Notes: generated by a model not told the origin, from the letters alone. A stretch of 20,920 nt of DNA from SSC4 sp964443225 (GCA_964443225.1 CAYUCC010000084.1:1-20920); one strand, 5' to 3'; shown: positions 6,890 through 14,851, numbered from the stretch's first letter. A program made the numbers and translations.

Positions 6890-9580
6890 GTGAAATCGAG
6901 CTTAATGCAAGATGCGCCGCTGTTTACGTACCTGACAGAGGCGGAACAAGAAGCGATCAGTGAACGACTGCAGCCGGCATCGTACGTGCGCGATCAGGCC
7001 ATCTTTCAACAGGGTGATGCCAGCACGGCGCTGTATCTGGTCAAATCGGGATGGGTGCGGATGGCCGCCCCAGGCATCGCTGCCCTGGCCAACCTGGGTA
7101 CCGGCAGCATCCTGGGCGAAGGAGACCTGTTCCTCGGCCGGCCGCGCACCACGTCGGCCGTGGCGATGGGCAACGTCGAGCTGTGGACGCTCGCCGGCCG
7201 TGATCTGGAAGCCTTGATTGCGCAGCACCCCGAAATCGGCATTCACCTCAGCCAGGGTTTTGGCGGTCACCTCGTGCAGCTGGAGAGTTACCTGCGCCAG
7301 CGCCTGGCCGAGGTGCCGGGCTTCGACAGTCTGACCGAAACGCAGCTGACACAGGTGGCAGGGCATTTGCAGGCCATGCAGGTTGCCCAGGGCGAGGCAC
7401 TGTTCCACCCGGGACAGAAGAGCACCGGTCTGTATGTTGTAGAACAGGGCGCACTGCAGGTGGGATCCGGCGAGAGCTTCGTCGAACTGGGACCCGCTGA
7501 CATTGCCGGTCAAATGGCCCTGATGGCAGATAAGCCGCAGCTTGAAGAAGCACGCGCCGTTCAGAGTACACTGCTCTGGTTTTTGCCCAAGGCCGATTTC
7601 GAAGCGTTGTGTTCGGTGATGCCAGAACTGCGCACGGCCCTGAGCCGTAACCTGCGTGCAACCCTTTCTGCAGCCGATAAGAACGAGGCCTTGCGCCGCC
7701 TGGCGGCCATGCCGCTGTTGGCTGGTGTACCTGAAGACGTGCTGCGGGCCGTGGCCGACCGGCTGCTGTTGCAGCACGTGCCCAAGGGTGAGGTCATATT
7801 CAAGCAGGGCGGACCCGGCGAAGCCATGTTCCTCGTGGACAGCGGCGATGTCGAGCTCTCTTCGGCGCTCGACTCACCGGACGATGTGTTGGCCCGTGTG
7901 GGGCCGGGCGGCTTCTTCGGTGAAATGGCACTGCTCACCGGGCGTCCCAGCGCCGTCAATGCCCGCACGATCAACGACTGCAATCTGTGGGTGCTCTACC
8001 GTAACGATTTCGAAACCCTGATGGCGCGTTACCCGGCGTTGAGCATGGCGATCAGCCGAGCGCTGGCGGCACGCCTGGCCGATGCCGATGAACGGTTCGT
8101 CGATCGCCATCTGCGCCGACTGCCCCTGTTTGCCGGGCTCACCAGCCAACAGCTCGAAGACATCTCCAAATACCTGCGGCCGGAGCGTTACCGCCGCGGT
8201 GAGACAGTCTTCGTGCAGCATGAGCAGGGTAACTCGCTGTATCTGATCGAAACAGGCCGTGTGGCGCTCACGTCGATCGAAAGCGGCAAGGCGCTGGAAC
8301 TGGCCGCTTTGCACAGTGGGGACTTCTTTGGTGAACGTTCGCTGCTCTCCGGTGAACCACACACCACATCTGCCATCGCCCAGACCGATGTCGACCTGTG
8401 GGCCCTCGATCGCACCGATTTCGAATCCTTGATCATGCGCTACCCTAGCCTGGCCCTCAACATCAGCCGGGCCCTGAGCCGTCGCCTGTACCAGACCGAT
8501 ACGCGCCTGGTGCAGGCCCGTGGCACCGACGCCCCGCCCTCAGCGGGCCGGCCGGCCGCGGCGGTTGCGGCTACAGCGGCGGTTGCCGCTGCCGCGCCCC
8601 GCCCGCCCGCGGCACCGCGGCCAACCGCGACCGCGGAGACCGCCGCCCCGGGCGGTGTGTTGGGCGCTGTCTGGGGATTGGGCCAGGCGGCCGACAACCT
8701 GGCAACATGGTATCGCACGCGCAACCGCGCCACCAAACTGCGTGTTTGGGCGATCGTGCTGCTGTTCATCTGGCTGTGTGGGATTGCGGTTCCGGTCACG
8801 CTGTTTTCGGCCATAAGCCAGCAGCCAACGGCCAACAGCGCACGGCGCATTGTGTTCATCGCCCAGGACAGCATCCAGCGGTCGATCGGCAGCGTCGCAC
8901 CGGCGGCGTTTGCCCAGGGTGAATCCCTGGCCATGGCGCAGCAGGCGCCGCAGATACCGCCAACACCCACCTGGACACCGCCCCCCACGGAGACGCCTGA
9001 ACCGACAGCGACGCCCGAGCCAACGGCAACGCCCGAGCCAACGGCAACGCCAACGGCAACCCCCGAACCGACCGCGACGCCGACACCGCTGCCACCGCCC
9101 ACACGTGCACCGGCCGTACGCGCAGCAGCCCCGGCCGCGGCGGCACCTGCGGCGCAGCCCGCCAGCCCGGCCGCCAAAGCCGTTGTCGCCCAACCCACCA
9201 CCCAATATACGATCCGTGAGATGCGCCGGCTCACGCCGTGCGAGAACAAGGGTAATCACAATATCTTCGGCACGGTGGTCGATGCGGCAGGCAATCCGGT
9301 AGATGGCATCACGTTCGTGCAATCACCGGCCAACAACATCGGCGAAGTGATGGATCGCTCCGTCAGTGGGTCCAAAGGACCCGGACGCTTTGAGTTCGTC
9401 ATGTGGAAGGGCGCCGAATATGCCGTCTATGCCACGGCCGATGGTTCGAGCCCGTCGGGCAGCGATGTGGCCCGTCCGATGCATTCGAACTTCGTCGACG
9501 AAGCCGAATGCGCCCCGGGCGAAGGCGGCAATACCCTGTTCCACAATTCCTTCAATGTGATCTTCGTCAAGAACTGGTAG
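6890..9580 (+). CDS. four-CNB-domain membrane protein with exported GNHN domain
   Basis: An 896-residue protein. Four consecutive cyclic-nucleotide-binding (Crp/Fnr-like beta-roll) domains occupy about residues 10-125, 130-250, 265-395 and 402-540; each begins with a 'xPLF/LLAGL' helix and most hold an FGE- or GE-type phosphate-binding loop (ILGEGDLFLGRPRTTSA; IAGQMALM; FFGEMALLTGRPSA; FFGERSLLSGEPHTTSA). No helix-turn-helix, kinase or cyclase domain is seen. After an Ala/Pro linker comes a single membrane span (about 618-643, VWAIVLLFIWLCGIAVPVTL), a second Thr-Pro linker (about 688-745), an Ala/Pro stretch and a C-terminal domain (about 772-896) homologous to the end of the upstream lipoprotein (KGNHNIF, VDAAGNPVDGI, VSGSK, ARPM, FNVIFVKNW). 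The predicted topology is CNB domains inside and GNHN domain outside. GTG at 6890 was chosen for GGAGGA at 6875-6880; ATG at 6905 is possible. Confidence 0.88.
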   Translation: MKSSLMQDAPLFTYLTEAEQEAISERLQPASYVRDQAIFQQGDASTALYLVKSGWVRMAAPGIAALANLGTGSILGEGDLFLGRPRTTSAVAMGNVELWTLAGRDLEALIAQHPEIGIHLSQGFGGHLVQLESYLRQRLAEVPGFDSLTETQLTQVAGHLQAMQVAQGEALFHPGQKSTGLYVVEQGALQVGSGESFVELGPADIAGQMALMADKPQLEEARAVQSTLLWFLPKADFEALCSVMPELRTALSRNLRATLSAADKNEALRRLAAMPLLAGVPEDVLRAVADRLLLQHVPKGEVIFKQGGPGEAMFLVDSGDVELSSALDSPDDVLARVGPGGFFGEMALLTGRPSAVNARTINDCNLWVLYRNDFETLMARYPALSMAISRALAARLADADERFVDRHLRRLPLFAGLTSQQLEDISKYLRPERYRRGETVFVQHEQGNSLYLIETGRVALTSIESGKALELAALHSGDFFGERSLLSGEPHTTSAIAQTDVDLWALDRTDFESLIMRYPSLALNISRALSRRLYQTDTRLVQARGTDAPPSAGRPAAAVAATAAVAAAAPRPPAAPRPTATAETAAPGGVLGAVWGLGQAADNLATWYRTRNRATKLRVWAIVLLFIWLCGIAVPVTLFSAISQQPTANSARRIVFIAQDSIQRSIGSVAPAAFAQGESLAMAQQAPQIPPTPTWTPPPTETPEPTATPEPTATPEPTATPTATPEPTATPTPLPPPTRAPAVRAAAPAAAAPAAQPASPAAKAVVAQPTTQYTIREMRRLTPCENKGNHNIFGTVVDAAGNPVDGITFVQSPANNIGEVMDRSVSGSKGPGRFEFVMWKGAEYAVYATADGSSPSGSDVARPMHSNFVDEAECAPGEGGNTLFHNSFNVIFVKNW
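8993..9090 (+). repeat. in-gene 18-bp tandem repeats encoding the PEPTAT linker
   Basis: Near-identical 18-bp units of the type ACGCCCGAGCCAACGGCA repeat within the large CNB gene and encode TPEPTA hexapeptides. Such tracts readily expand or contract by slippage while keeping the frame. Confidence 0.8.
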
Positions 9581-9583
9581 GTA

Positions 9584-9701
9584 GGAGTACGGAGTAGGGA
9601 GTACGGAGTAGGTGCCCGACTGCAACTAACTCCTACTCCGTACTCCCTCCGTACTCCCTCCGTACTCCCTACTCCGTACTCCCTACTCCCTGTCCCCTTT
9701 C
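9584..9701. repeat. inverted GGAGTAC/GGAGTAG heptad-repeat block (copy 1)
   Basis: The left arm is four perfect heptads (GGAGTAC, GGAGTAG, GGAGTAC, GGAGTAG at 9584-9611). After an 18-nt spacer (9612-9629) containing GCAACTAAC, the right arm (9630-9701) is about 70 nt of the complementary heptads (TACTCCG, TACTCCC), some shortened to 4 nt. The arms can form a long stem. The block begins 3 nt after the TAG stop of the CNB gene and ends 16 nt before the leuS leader promoter. Related blocks lie at 16581-16656 and 20876-20920. Confidence 0.9.
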
Positions 9702-9717
9702 TGTTGCCAACTTGTCC

Positions 9718-9746
9718 TTGACAAGCCTCCCCTGATGCCTTATACT
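9718..9746 (+). promoter_or_regulatory. sigma70 promoter of the T-box/leuS transcript
   Basis: TTGACA (9718-9723), 17-nt spacer, TATACT (9741-9746): near-perfect consensus, with transcription expected to start near 9753. A 6-bp palindrome CTTGTC-CTT-GACAAG (9711-9725) covers the -35 box and could be an operator or chance. Confidence 0.9.
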
Positions 9747-9752
9747 TGCGCC

Positions 9753-10190
9753 ACTTAACAGCGACGAACGGTAGTAGTAGATCAGCACCCAGAGAGCAAG
9801 CGGTTACGTTCGCAAAAGAATATCCCCGTCCGAACAGAAAAACACCGGGATGCATTCTTTTGCGAACGATTGGTGCAAGCTTGCCGGCAGCGGTGCCTGC
9901 CAGGAGATCGAACTCGACCGGGAGCTGCGTAGGTGAAGCAAGAGTCGACGGCAGTCATGGCCGCATCTTGGGGAGTAGCCTGCGCCGGGTCACCTCCGTT
10001 AACGGGATAACAAGCGAGCGCGTACAAAAAGGAGTTACGGAATGGTTGTCGCACAGCCTCTCGCCCGCCCATCCGGAAATTGACCGGATGGGTGTGGCGG
10101 CCGAGGCATCGATCGCCAGGCCAGCGCGCTAACCAGGGTGGTACCGCGGAGCGTTCCTTCGTCCCTGATCGGGACAAGGGCGCTTTTTTA
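9753..10190 (+). ncRNA. T-box leader (leucine) of leuS with terminator
   Basis: A cis-acting RNA that senses uncharged tRNA. Landmarks in order are AGTAG (9773-9780), AGAGAGC (9791-9797), the specifier region GAACTCGACC with Leu codon CTC at 9913-9915 followed by GGAGCTGC (9921-9928), and the T-box core AGGGTGGTACCGCGG (10135-10149). The terminator follows at 10150-10189 (AGCG/CGCT, CCTT/AAGG and GTCCC/GGGAC pairings, loop, then TTTTTT). The variable base in the T-box bulge (TGGT) pairs with an A discriminator, as in tRNA-Leu. Unusual is a perfect 14-bp stem (9808-9821 with 9854-9867) placed inside stem I. A 9-bp inverted repeat (10068-10076, 10084-10092) lies before the T-box. When uncharged tRNA-Leu binds, the antiterminator forms and leuS is transcribed. 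Confidence 0.93.
10150..10189 (+). terminator. T-box-controlled intrinsic terminator
   Basis: A GC-rich hairpin (GTCCC/GGGAC core, extended by CCTT/AAGG and AGCG/CGCT) followed by TTTTTTA, directly after the T-box motif. It competes with the antiterminator. Confidence 0.9.
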
Positions 10191-10238
10191 TTTTGCCGGC
10201 GCTTCACACGGCGCCTGACCAGGCGAGGAGAAGAAATC

Positions 10239-13043
10239 ATGGCAGACCGTTATGTTCCGCAAGAAATCGAACCAAAGTGGCAGGCACGTTGGGAAGCATC
10301 GGGGCTGTACGCCACGGTGGATGACCCGGCCAAACCGAAGTGGTACTTCCTGACCATGCTGCCCTATCCGTCGGGTGACCTGCACATCGGCCACTGGTAC
10401 GCCATGGCACCCAGTGACACGGCGGCACGCTACCGGCGGATGCAGGGGTACAACGTCTTTTTTCCCATTGGCTTCGACGCGTTTGGCCTGCCGGCCGAAA
10501 ATGCCGCTATCAAACGCAACATCCATCCGGCAACGTGGACCTACGCCAATATCGAAAAGATGCGCCATCAGCTGCGCAGCATGGGTGCCATGTGGGCATG
10601 GGACCGCGAGGCGATCACGTGCGATCCGGAGTTCTACAAATGGACGCAGTGGTTCTTCCTGCGCCTGTTCGAGGCTGGCCTGGCCTACCGGGCTTACGCT
10701 CCGGTCGACTTCTGCCCAAAGTGCAACACCACCCTGGCACGCGAACAGGTGTGGGGCGAAGACCGGCACTGCGAGCGCTGTGGTACGCCGGTCATCAAAA
10801 AAGACCTGAACCAGTGGTTTTTCAGGATCACGAACTACGCCGACGAGCTGCTGGACTTCGACAGGATGCAGTGGCCTGACCGCGTGCGCCTGCTGCAAAC
10901 CAACTGGATCGGGCGCAGCGAAGGGGCCCACGTCGACTTCAAAGCTGAGACCGGTGACCCGATTCGCGTCTTTACGACGCGGCCCGATACGCTGTGGGGA
11001 GCCACCTTCATGGTGCTGGCACCCGAACACGCCCTGGTCGACAAACTGACGACCGAGACCCAGCGCACGGTCGTCGAAGCGTACAAATTCCAGGCCACCC
11101 GCCAGACCGAAATCGAACGCACGGCCACCGACAAGGAAAAGACCGGTGTCTTCACCGGGGGTTACGCGGTCAACCCGGTCAACGGCGAACGTATCCCCGT
11201 GTGGATTGCCGACTACGTGCTGGCGACCTATGGCACCGGTGCCATCATGGCGGTGCCGGCACACGACGAACGCGACTTCGCCTTTGCTCTGAAGTTCGGC
11301 CTGCCCATCATCCCGGTCATTGCGCGGCCCGATGGTGCCATACGCAGCACCGCCTGGCACGACCACGTGCGCCCCGGTTTCACCGCCGCCCTGGATACCG
11401 CTGGCATTGCCTACACAATCACCGCCAACAGCTTCGACGTCACCCCGGAGCCGGCGCAGTTCGATGCCTACATCGCTATCGTACGCCAGTTCAAAGTGAC
11501 GGGCAAATGGGTCGATACCGCCGGTGCGCGTGTGGTATTCGTCTTCGACGACGGCGCCATCGAGCTGGACAGCGTCGCCGCCGACCAGGCGATCGTCGAG
11601 CACTGCCGACGCAGCGCACCGCAGCGCATGGCGCAGGTCAACACGACCATGCAAATCCTGCAGGATCGCCCCTTTTACAGTGATATTCTGTTTCACGATG
11701 CCTACCACACCATGATCAACTCGGGCCGCTTCAGTGGCACCGCCGGTGACGTGGCCAAATTCCAGGTCACGGCATGGCTGGCTGACGAGGGCATCGGCCA
11801 CGGCGCCATCAATTACAAACTGCGTGACTGGCTGATCAGCCGCCAGCGTCTGTGGGGGGCGCCCATCCCGATCATTCACTGCCCAACCTGCGGCAATGTC
11901 CCTGTTCCCTATTCCGAGCTGCCGGTCAGGCTGCCCGACGATGCGGAATTCCTGCCCACGGGTGAGAGTCCGCTGAAGTATCACGCCGGCTTTCGTTACG
12001 TTACCTGTCCGCAGTGTGGTGGACCGGCAGAACGTGAGACCGACACCATGGATACGTTCATGTGCTCGTCCTGGTACCAGTACGCGTACGTGTCACCCTA
12101 CTGGAAGCGCGGCGAGCGCATCGGGCGTGAGGACCTGCCGTGGGACCCGGCGCAGGGTGCCTACTGGCTGCCGGTCGATCAGTACACCGGCGGCATCGAA
12201 CACGCCACGATGCACCTGATGTACACCCGCTTTTTTACCAAGGCACTGCGCGACCTGGGCATCGTGAGCTTCGACGAACCGATGCGGCACCTGTACAACC
12301 AGGGCACCATCCTGGGCGAGGACGGTGAGAAGATGTCCAAAAGCCGCGGCAACGTCGTGTCCCCCGACGACCTGGTGCAGCAGAACGGAGCCGACGTCGT
12401 GCGCGGGTACCTGATGTTCATCGGACCGTGGGACATGGGCGGACCCTGGAACAGCCAGGGCATCGAAGGGATCCAGCGCTTTGCCCACCGCGTGTGGAAC
12501 GTGGTGCTGGCTGCGCCCGAAAAACCGGCCCAGGGCACGGACGGCATGGACGCCCAGGTGACAGAGCTGCGCCGCCGGACCCACCAGACGATTGCACGTG
12601 TCACGGCTGACATTGGGGCATTCCGCTTCAACACCATGCTGGCAGCACTGATGGAGTTCAACAACACCCTGATCAAAGCGCGCGAAACGGCGGTGTACGG
12701 CAGCCCCGCCTGGCACGAGGCCACCCGCGCGCTGCTGCTGCTGCTGGCACCGGTCATGCCCCACCTGGCCGAGGAACTGTGGGAGCGAACGGGGGGGGCC
12801 TACAGCATTCACCAACAGGCATGGCCGCAGTGGGATGCAGAGATCGCACGCGAGGACGTGATCACGCTGGTGGTACAAATCAACGGCAAAGTGCGTGAGC
12901 GCATCGAGGTGCCGGCGGAAATCGACGAAGCAGCGGCGACCGGGGCGGCGCTGGGCAGCGAGCGCGTGCAAAAGTGGCTGGAGGGCAAAACCGTCCGCAA
13001 AGTCATTTACGCACCCGGCAAGCTGGTCAATATCGTCGTTTAG
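10239..13043 (+). CDS. leuS: leucyl-tRNA synthetase
   Basis: Class I aminoacyl-tRNA synthetase charging tRNA-Leu in the cytoplasm. At 934 residues it is longer than E. coli LeuRS (860). The HIGH motif is H49-I-G-H52 in PYPSGDLHIGHW, and KMSKS is at 698-702 (GEKMSKSRGN). A zinc-binding module with paired CxxC motifs (FCPKCNTT, CERCGTPV) lies at about 160-188, and a second CxxC pair (HCPTCGN, CPQCGG) precedes the catalytic-core return. The CP1 editing domain contains TTRPDTLWG and AVPAHDERDF, with the conserved Asp for hydrolysing mischarged tRNA. Between that motif and MINSGRF lie about 115 residues (about 365-480), far more than usual, which accounts for the extra length. ATG at 10239 was chosen for AGGAGA about 8 nt upstream; longer in-frame extension runs into the T-box. 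Confidence 0.97.
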   Translation: MADRYVPQEIEPKWQARWEASGLYATVDDPAKPKWYFLTMLPYPSGDLHIGHWYAMAPSDTAARYRRMQGYNVFFPIGFDAFGLPAENAAIKRNIHPATWTYANIEKMRHQLRSMGAMWAWDREAITCDPEFYKWTQWFFLRLFEAGLAYRAYAPVDFCPKCNTTLAREQVWGEDRHCERCGTPVIKKDLNQWFFRITNYADELLDFDRMQWPDRVRLLQTNWIGRSEGAHVDFKAETGDPIRVFTTRPDTLWGATFMVLAPEHALVDKLTTETQRTVVEAYKFQATRQTEIERTATDKEKTGVFTGGYAVNPVNGERIPVWIADYVLATYGTGAIMAVPAHDERDFAFALKFGLPIIPVIARPDGAIRSTAWHDHVRPGFTAALDTAGIAYTITANSFDVTPEPAQFDAYIAIVRQFKVTGKWVDTAGARVVFVFDDGAIELDSVAADQAIVEHCRRSAPQRMAQVNTTMQILQDRPFYSDILFHDAYHTMINSGRFSGTAGDVAKFQVTAWLADEGIGHGAINYKLRDWLISRQRLWGAPIPIIHCPTCGNVPVPYSELPVRLPDDAEFLPTGESPLKYHAGFRYVTCPQCGGPAERETDTMDTFMCSSWYQYAYVSPYWKRGERIGREDLPWDPAQGAYWLPVDQYTGGIEHATMHLMYTRFFTKALRDLGIVSFDEPMRHLYNQGTILGEDGEKMSKSRGNVVSPDDLVQQNGADVVRGYLMFIGPWDMGGPWNSQGIEGIQRFAHRVWNVVLAAPEKPAQGTDGMDAQVTELRRRTHQTIARVTADIGAFRFNTMLAALMEFNNTLIKARETAVYGSPAWHEATRALLLLLAPVMPHLAEELWERTGGAYSIHQQAWPQWDAEIAREDVITLVVQINGKVRERIEVPAEIDEAAATGAALGSERVQKWLEGKTVRKVIYAPGKLVNIVV

Positions 13044-13052
13044 TGCTACAAT
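13024..13052 (+). promoter_or_regulatory. candidate sigma70 promoter at the leuS 3' end
   Basis: TGGTCA (13024-13029), 17-nt spacer, TACAAT (13047-13052) with an extended -10 TGC immediately before it. It would start transcription about 45 nt ahead of the small lipoprotein gene. Confidence 0.6.
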
Positions 13053-13106
13053 CCGGCCGCGGCGTTTGTTTACCCCCAGGCGAAATCAGACGAGGAGGAC
13101 CGAATC

Positions 13107-13511
13107 ATGAAACGTGTGATTGTATTGCTGGCGATTGCCGCCCTGTTGTTGACTGGCTGTGGTCAATCGGGCATGTCGCAGGCACAGACCGACTTTTGCG
13201 CGTCGCTGGGTTCATTTCAGGAAGCGCTCAAAGGTTTGGGTGAGATGCCGGTGGATGCCAAAGTGGCCGACCTGCAGGCGCTGACCGATACCGCCGACGA
13301 AGCGTGGGACAAAGTCATGGCGGCGGGCGAGACCTACAAAGAAGCCCAAATCGGACAGGTCGACGCAGCGTACAAAACGCTGAGCCAGACCTTGCGTTCG
13401 ATCCCGGATGACGCCACACTGGCCGTTGCAGCGGGTTCGGTGACACAGGCGGTCCAGAGTGTCGTAACCGCCTTCGATCAGTACGGCACCGTGGTGTGCC
13501 CCGAGAAGTAA
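13107..13511 (+). CDS. small lipoprotein, unknown function
   Basis: A 134-residue protein with a classical lipoprotein signal (MKRVIVLLAIAALLLTGC, Cys18). The mature part (about 116 residues) is predicted helical, Ala/Asp/Gln-rich, with one Cys near each end (C31 in DFCASL and C131 in VVCPEK) that could form a disulfide. No family was recognised. AGGAGG at 13093-13098 is 8 nt from the ATG, a strong site. It has its own candidate promoter and a terminator behind it, so it is probably a single-gene unit. Confidence 0.85.
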   Translation: MKRVIVLLAIAALLLTGCGQSGMSQAQTDFCASLGSFQEALKGLGEMPVDAKVADLQALTDTADEAWDKVMAAGETYKEAQIGQVDAAYKTLSQTLRSIPDDATLAVAAGSVTQAVQSVVTAFDQYGTVVCPEK

Positions 13512-13536
13512 CGCTCGCGAACAATCGAAATCCATC

Positions 13537-13576
13537 AACTCCTGTCTCCTGCGTGTTGGGAGACGGGAGTTCTTTA
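13537..13576 (+). terminator. hairpin terminator after the small lipoprotein gene
   Basis: AACTCCTGTCTCC (13537-13549) pairs with GGAGACGGGAGTT (13559-13571) with one T-G wobble and a 9-nt loop, followed by CTTTA. The T-run is short. Confidence 0.75.
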
Positions 13577-13601
13577 TGTCTATTACGAAAGGAACAATCC
13601 C

Positions 13602-14411
13602 GTGCAGTCATCACCTCGCAAACGTGTCGTTTCATCGATCACGCTGATGAGCCTGGCCGTCCTCGTACTTGGCGCCTGCGTGCCCGCCACCCAGTTGACC
13701 GGAACTGCGCCGGCAACCGCCGCCGTAACCGGCACGGTCACCTACCGTCAGCGCAGTGCCCTGCCGCCCGGTGCCGTCGTCACTGTGCAGCTGCAGGACG
13801 TCTCTCTGGCCGACGCCCCGTCCAAACTGCTGGGTGAGCAGCAGATCGCCATGGATGGCAACTCGGTACCGGTCGCGTACTCGGTTGCCTACGATCCGGC
13901 AAGTATCGACCCCCGCAACACCTACAGTGTCGCCGCCCGCATCACCACCGCTGACGGCAAGCTCCTGTTCATCTCGGATACGACCATTCCGGTCATCACC
14001 CGCGACAACCCCACCCAGGACGTGGAAATCGTGGTTGTGCCGGTACCCGGGCAAGGCACGAGCACCGGCGGTACCGCTACCGTCTCCGGCACCTTGACCT
14101 ACCGACAGCGCATTGCCCTGCCGCCCGGCGCAGTAGCCAACGTGCAAATCCAGGACATCTCCCGCGCCGATGCGCCGGCGGACGTCGTCGGCGAGCAGGA
14201 GATTCTAATGGACGGCAAGTCGGTGCCGGTGGCATTCGACGTGCCCTACGATCCGGCCACCATCCAGGACAACCACCGCTACAGCGTCCGCGCGACCCTT
14301 CGCGATGCGGCGGGCAAGCTGCTTTTTACCACCGACAAAATCACCCCGGTAATCACCGCGGGCAATCCCACGTCGGGTATCGAACTCATACTTGTGCAGG
14401 TGGCCTCCTGA
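13602..14411 (+). CDS. lipoprotein with two tandem YbaY/YscW-type domains
   Basis: A 269-residue protein. The signal peptide ends in the lipobox LGAC with Cys26. Two copies of the same beta-rich domain follow, about residues 41-148 and 156-269. Each copy runs G-T-V/L-T-Y-R-Q-R-x-A-L-P-P-G-A (VTGTVTYRQRSALPPGA; VSGTLTYRQRIALPPGA), then QLQDVS/QIQDIS..ADAP, GEQ, MDG.SVPVA, YSV.A, GKLLF and PVIT..NPT. This matches the YbaY/YscW lipoprotein family (PF09619). Both copies keep the whole set of motifs. GTG at 13602 was chosen for AAAGGA at 13588-13593. The biological role of the family is unclear; YscW assists secretin assembly in type III systems, which are not seen here. Confidence 0.88.
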   Translation: MQSSPRKRVVSSITLMSLAVLVLGACVPATQLTGTAPATAAVTGTVTYRQRSALPPGAVVTVQLQDVSLADAPSKLLGEQQIAMDGNSVPVAYSVAYDPASIDPRNTYSVAARITTADGKLLFISDTTIPVITRDNPTQDVEIVVVPVPGQGTSTGGTATVSGTLTYRQRIALPPGAVANVQIQDISRADAPADVVGEQEILMDGKSVPVAFDVPYDPATIQDNHRYSVRATLRDAAGKLLFTTDKITPVITAGNPTSGIELILVQVAS

Positions 14412-14414
14412 GTA

Positions 14415-14443
14415 TTGGTGCCTGGGTGCGTTGATGGTACAAT
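14415..14443 (+). promoter_or_regulatory. sigma70 promoter for the small protein/Rieske pair
   Basis: TTGGTG (14415-14420), 17-nt spacer, TACAAT (14438-14443), 51 nt upstream of the ATG at 14495 and starting 3 nt after the preceding stop codon. Confidence 0.75.
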
Positions 14444-14494
14444 GAAACGAGTAACGGCGCTTCCAACGTAGTAGACGGAAAGGGGAATCCAATC

Positions 14495-14836
14495 ATGACC
14501 GACGGTAAGGCTCATCGTTACATCTGGGTGGTGGAATGGGACGAATCGGTGGTCAAACCATCTGTGATTGTCACCCATCGTATTACGCTCTTACCCGAAG
14601 TACGCGTCGATGACTTCGAGCAGTTCATGATCATGGATGCCTTCGAACGCCTGGGCGAAGTACGGACGCGTGCGGGTCGCGTGGCGCGCCAACAGCTTCT
14701 CAAGGACGTCACCGGAGAGACGCCCGAGCGTTTTGCGGATTTGGATGTGAGTCTCGACAATTTCGGTATGCGCACGTCGTACAGCGGATTCACCGAAGTG
14801 GGCCGGTGGGAACGGTCGACAGCCGCCGCGGCGTAG
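14495..14836 (+). CDS. conserved-looking small protein ahead of the Rieske oxygenase
   Basis: A 113-residue soluble protein without signal peptide or membrane span. The beta-alpha pattern (HRYIWVVEWDES, then VTHRITLLPEV, then a helix DDFEQFMIMDAFERL) resembles a ferredoxin-like or dimeric alpha/beta-barrel fold, but no family was recognised with confidence. AAGGGGA at 14480-14486 is 8 nt from the ATG. The Rieske gene begins 15 nt after its stop, so the two are surely co-transcribed. It might be a partner or a separate small enzyme; that is inference from position only. Confidence 0.75.
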   Translation: MTDGKAHRYIWVVEWDESVVKPSVIVTHRITLLPEVRVDDFEQFMIMDAFERLGEVRTRAGRVARQQLLKDVTGETPERFADLDVSLDNFGMRTSYSGFTEVGRWERSTAAAA

Positions 14837-14851
14837 GACCCGGAGGCGATC

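Noticed and set aside
8440..9322. Long antisense ORFs over the CNB gene
   Set aside because: They are mirror images of GC-rich, Ala/Pro/Thr-coding sequence with no start signals and no recognisable domains.
9584..9701. CRISPR-like array
   Set aside because: The units are 7 bp with no spacers and the block is an inverted pair; no cas genes are present.
10188..11984. 598-codon antisense ORF over leuS and its leader
   Set aside because: leuS is unmistakable on the other strand; the antisense product shows no domain and starts inside the coding part with no ribosome binding site.
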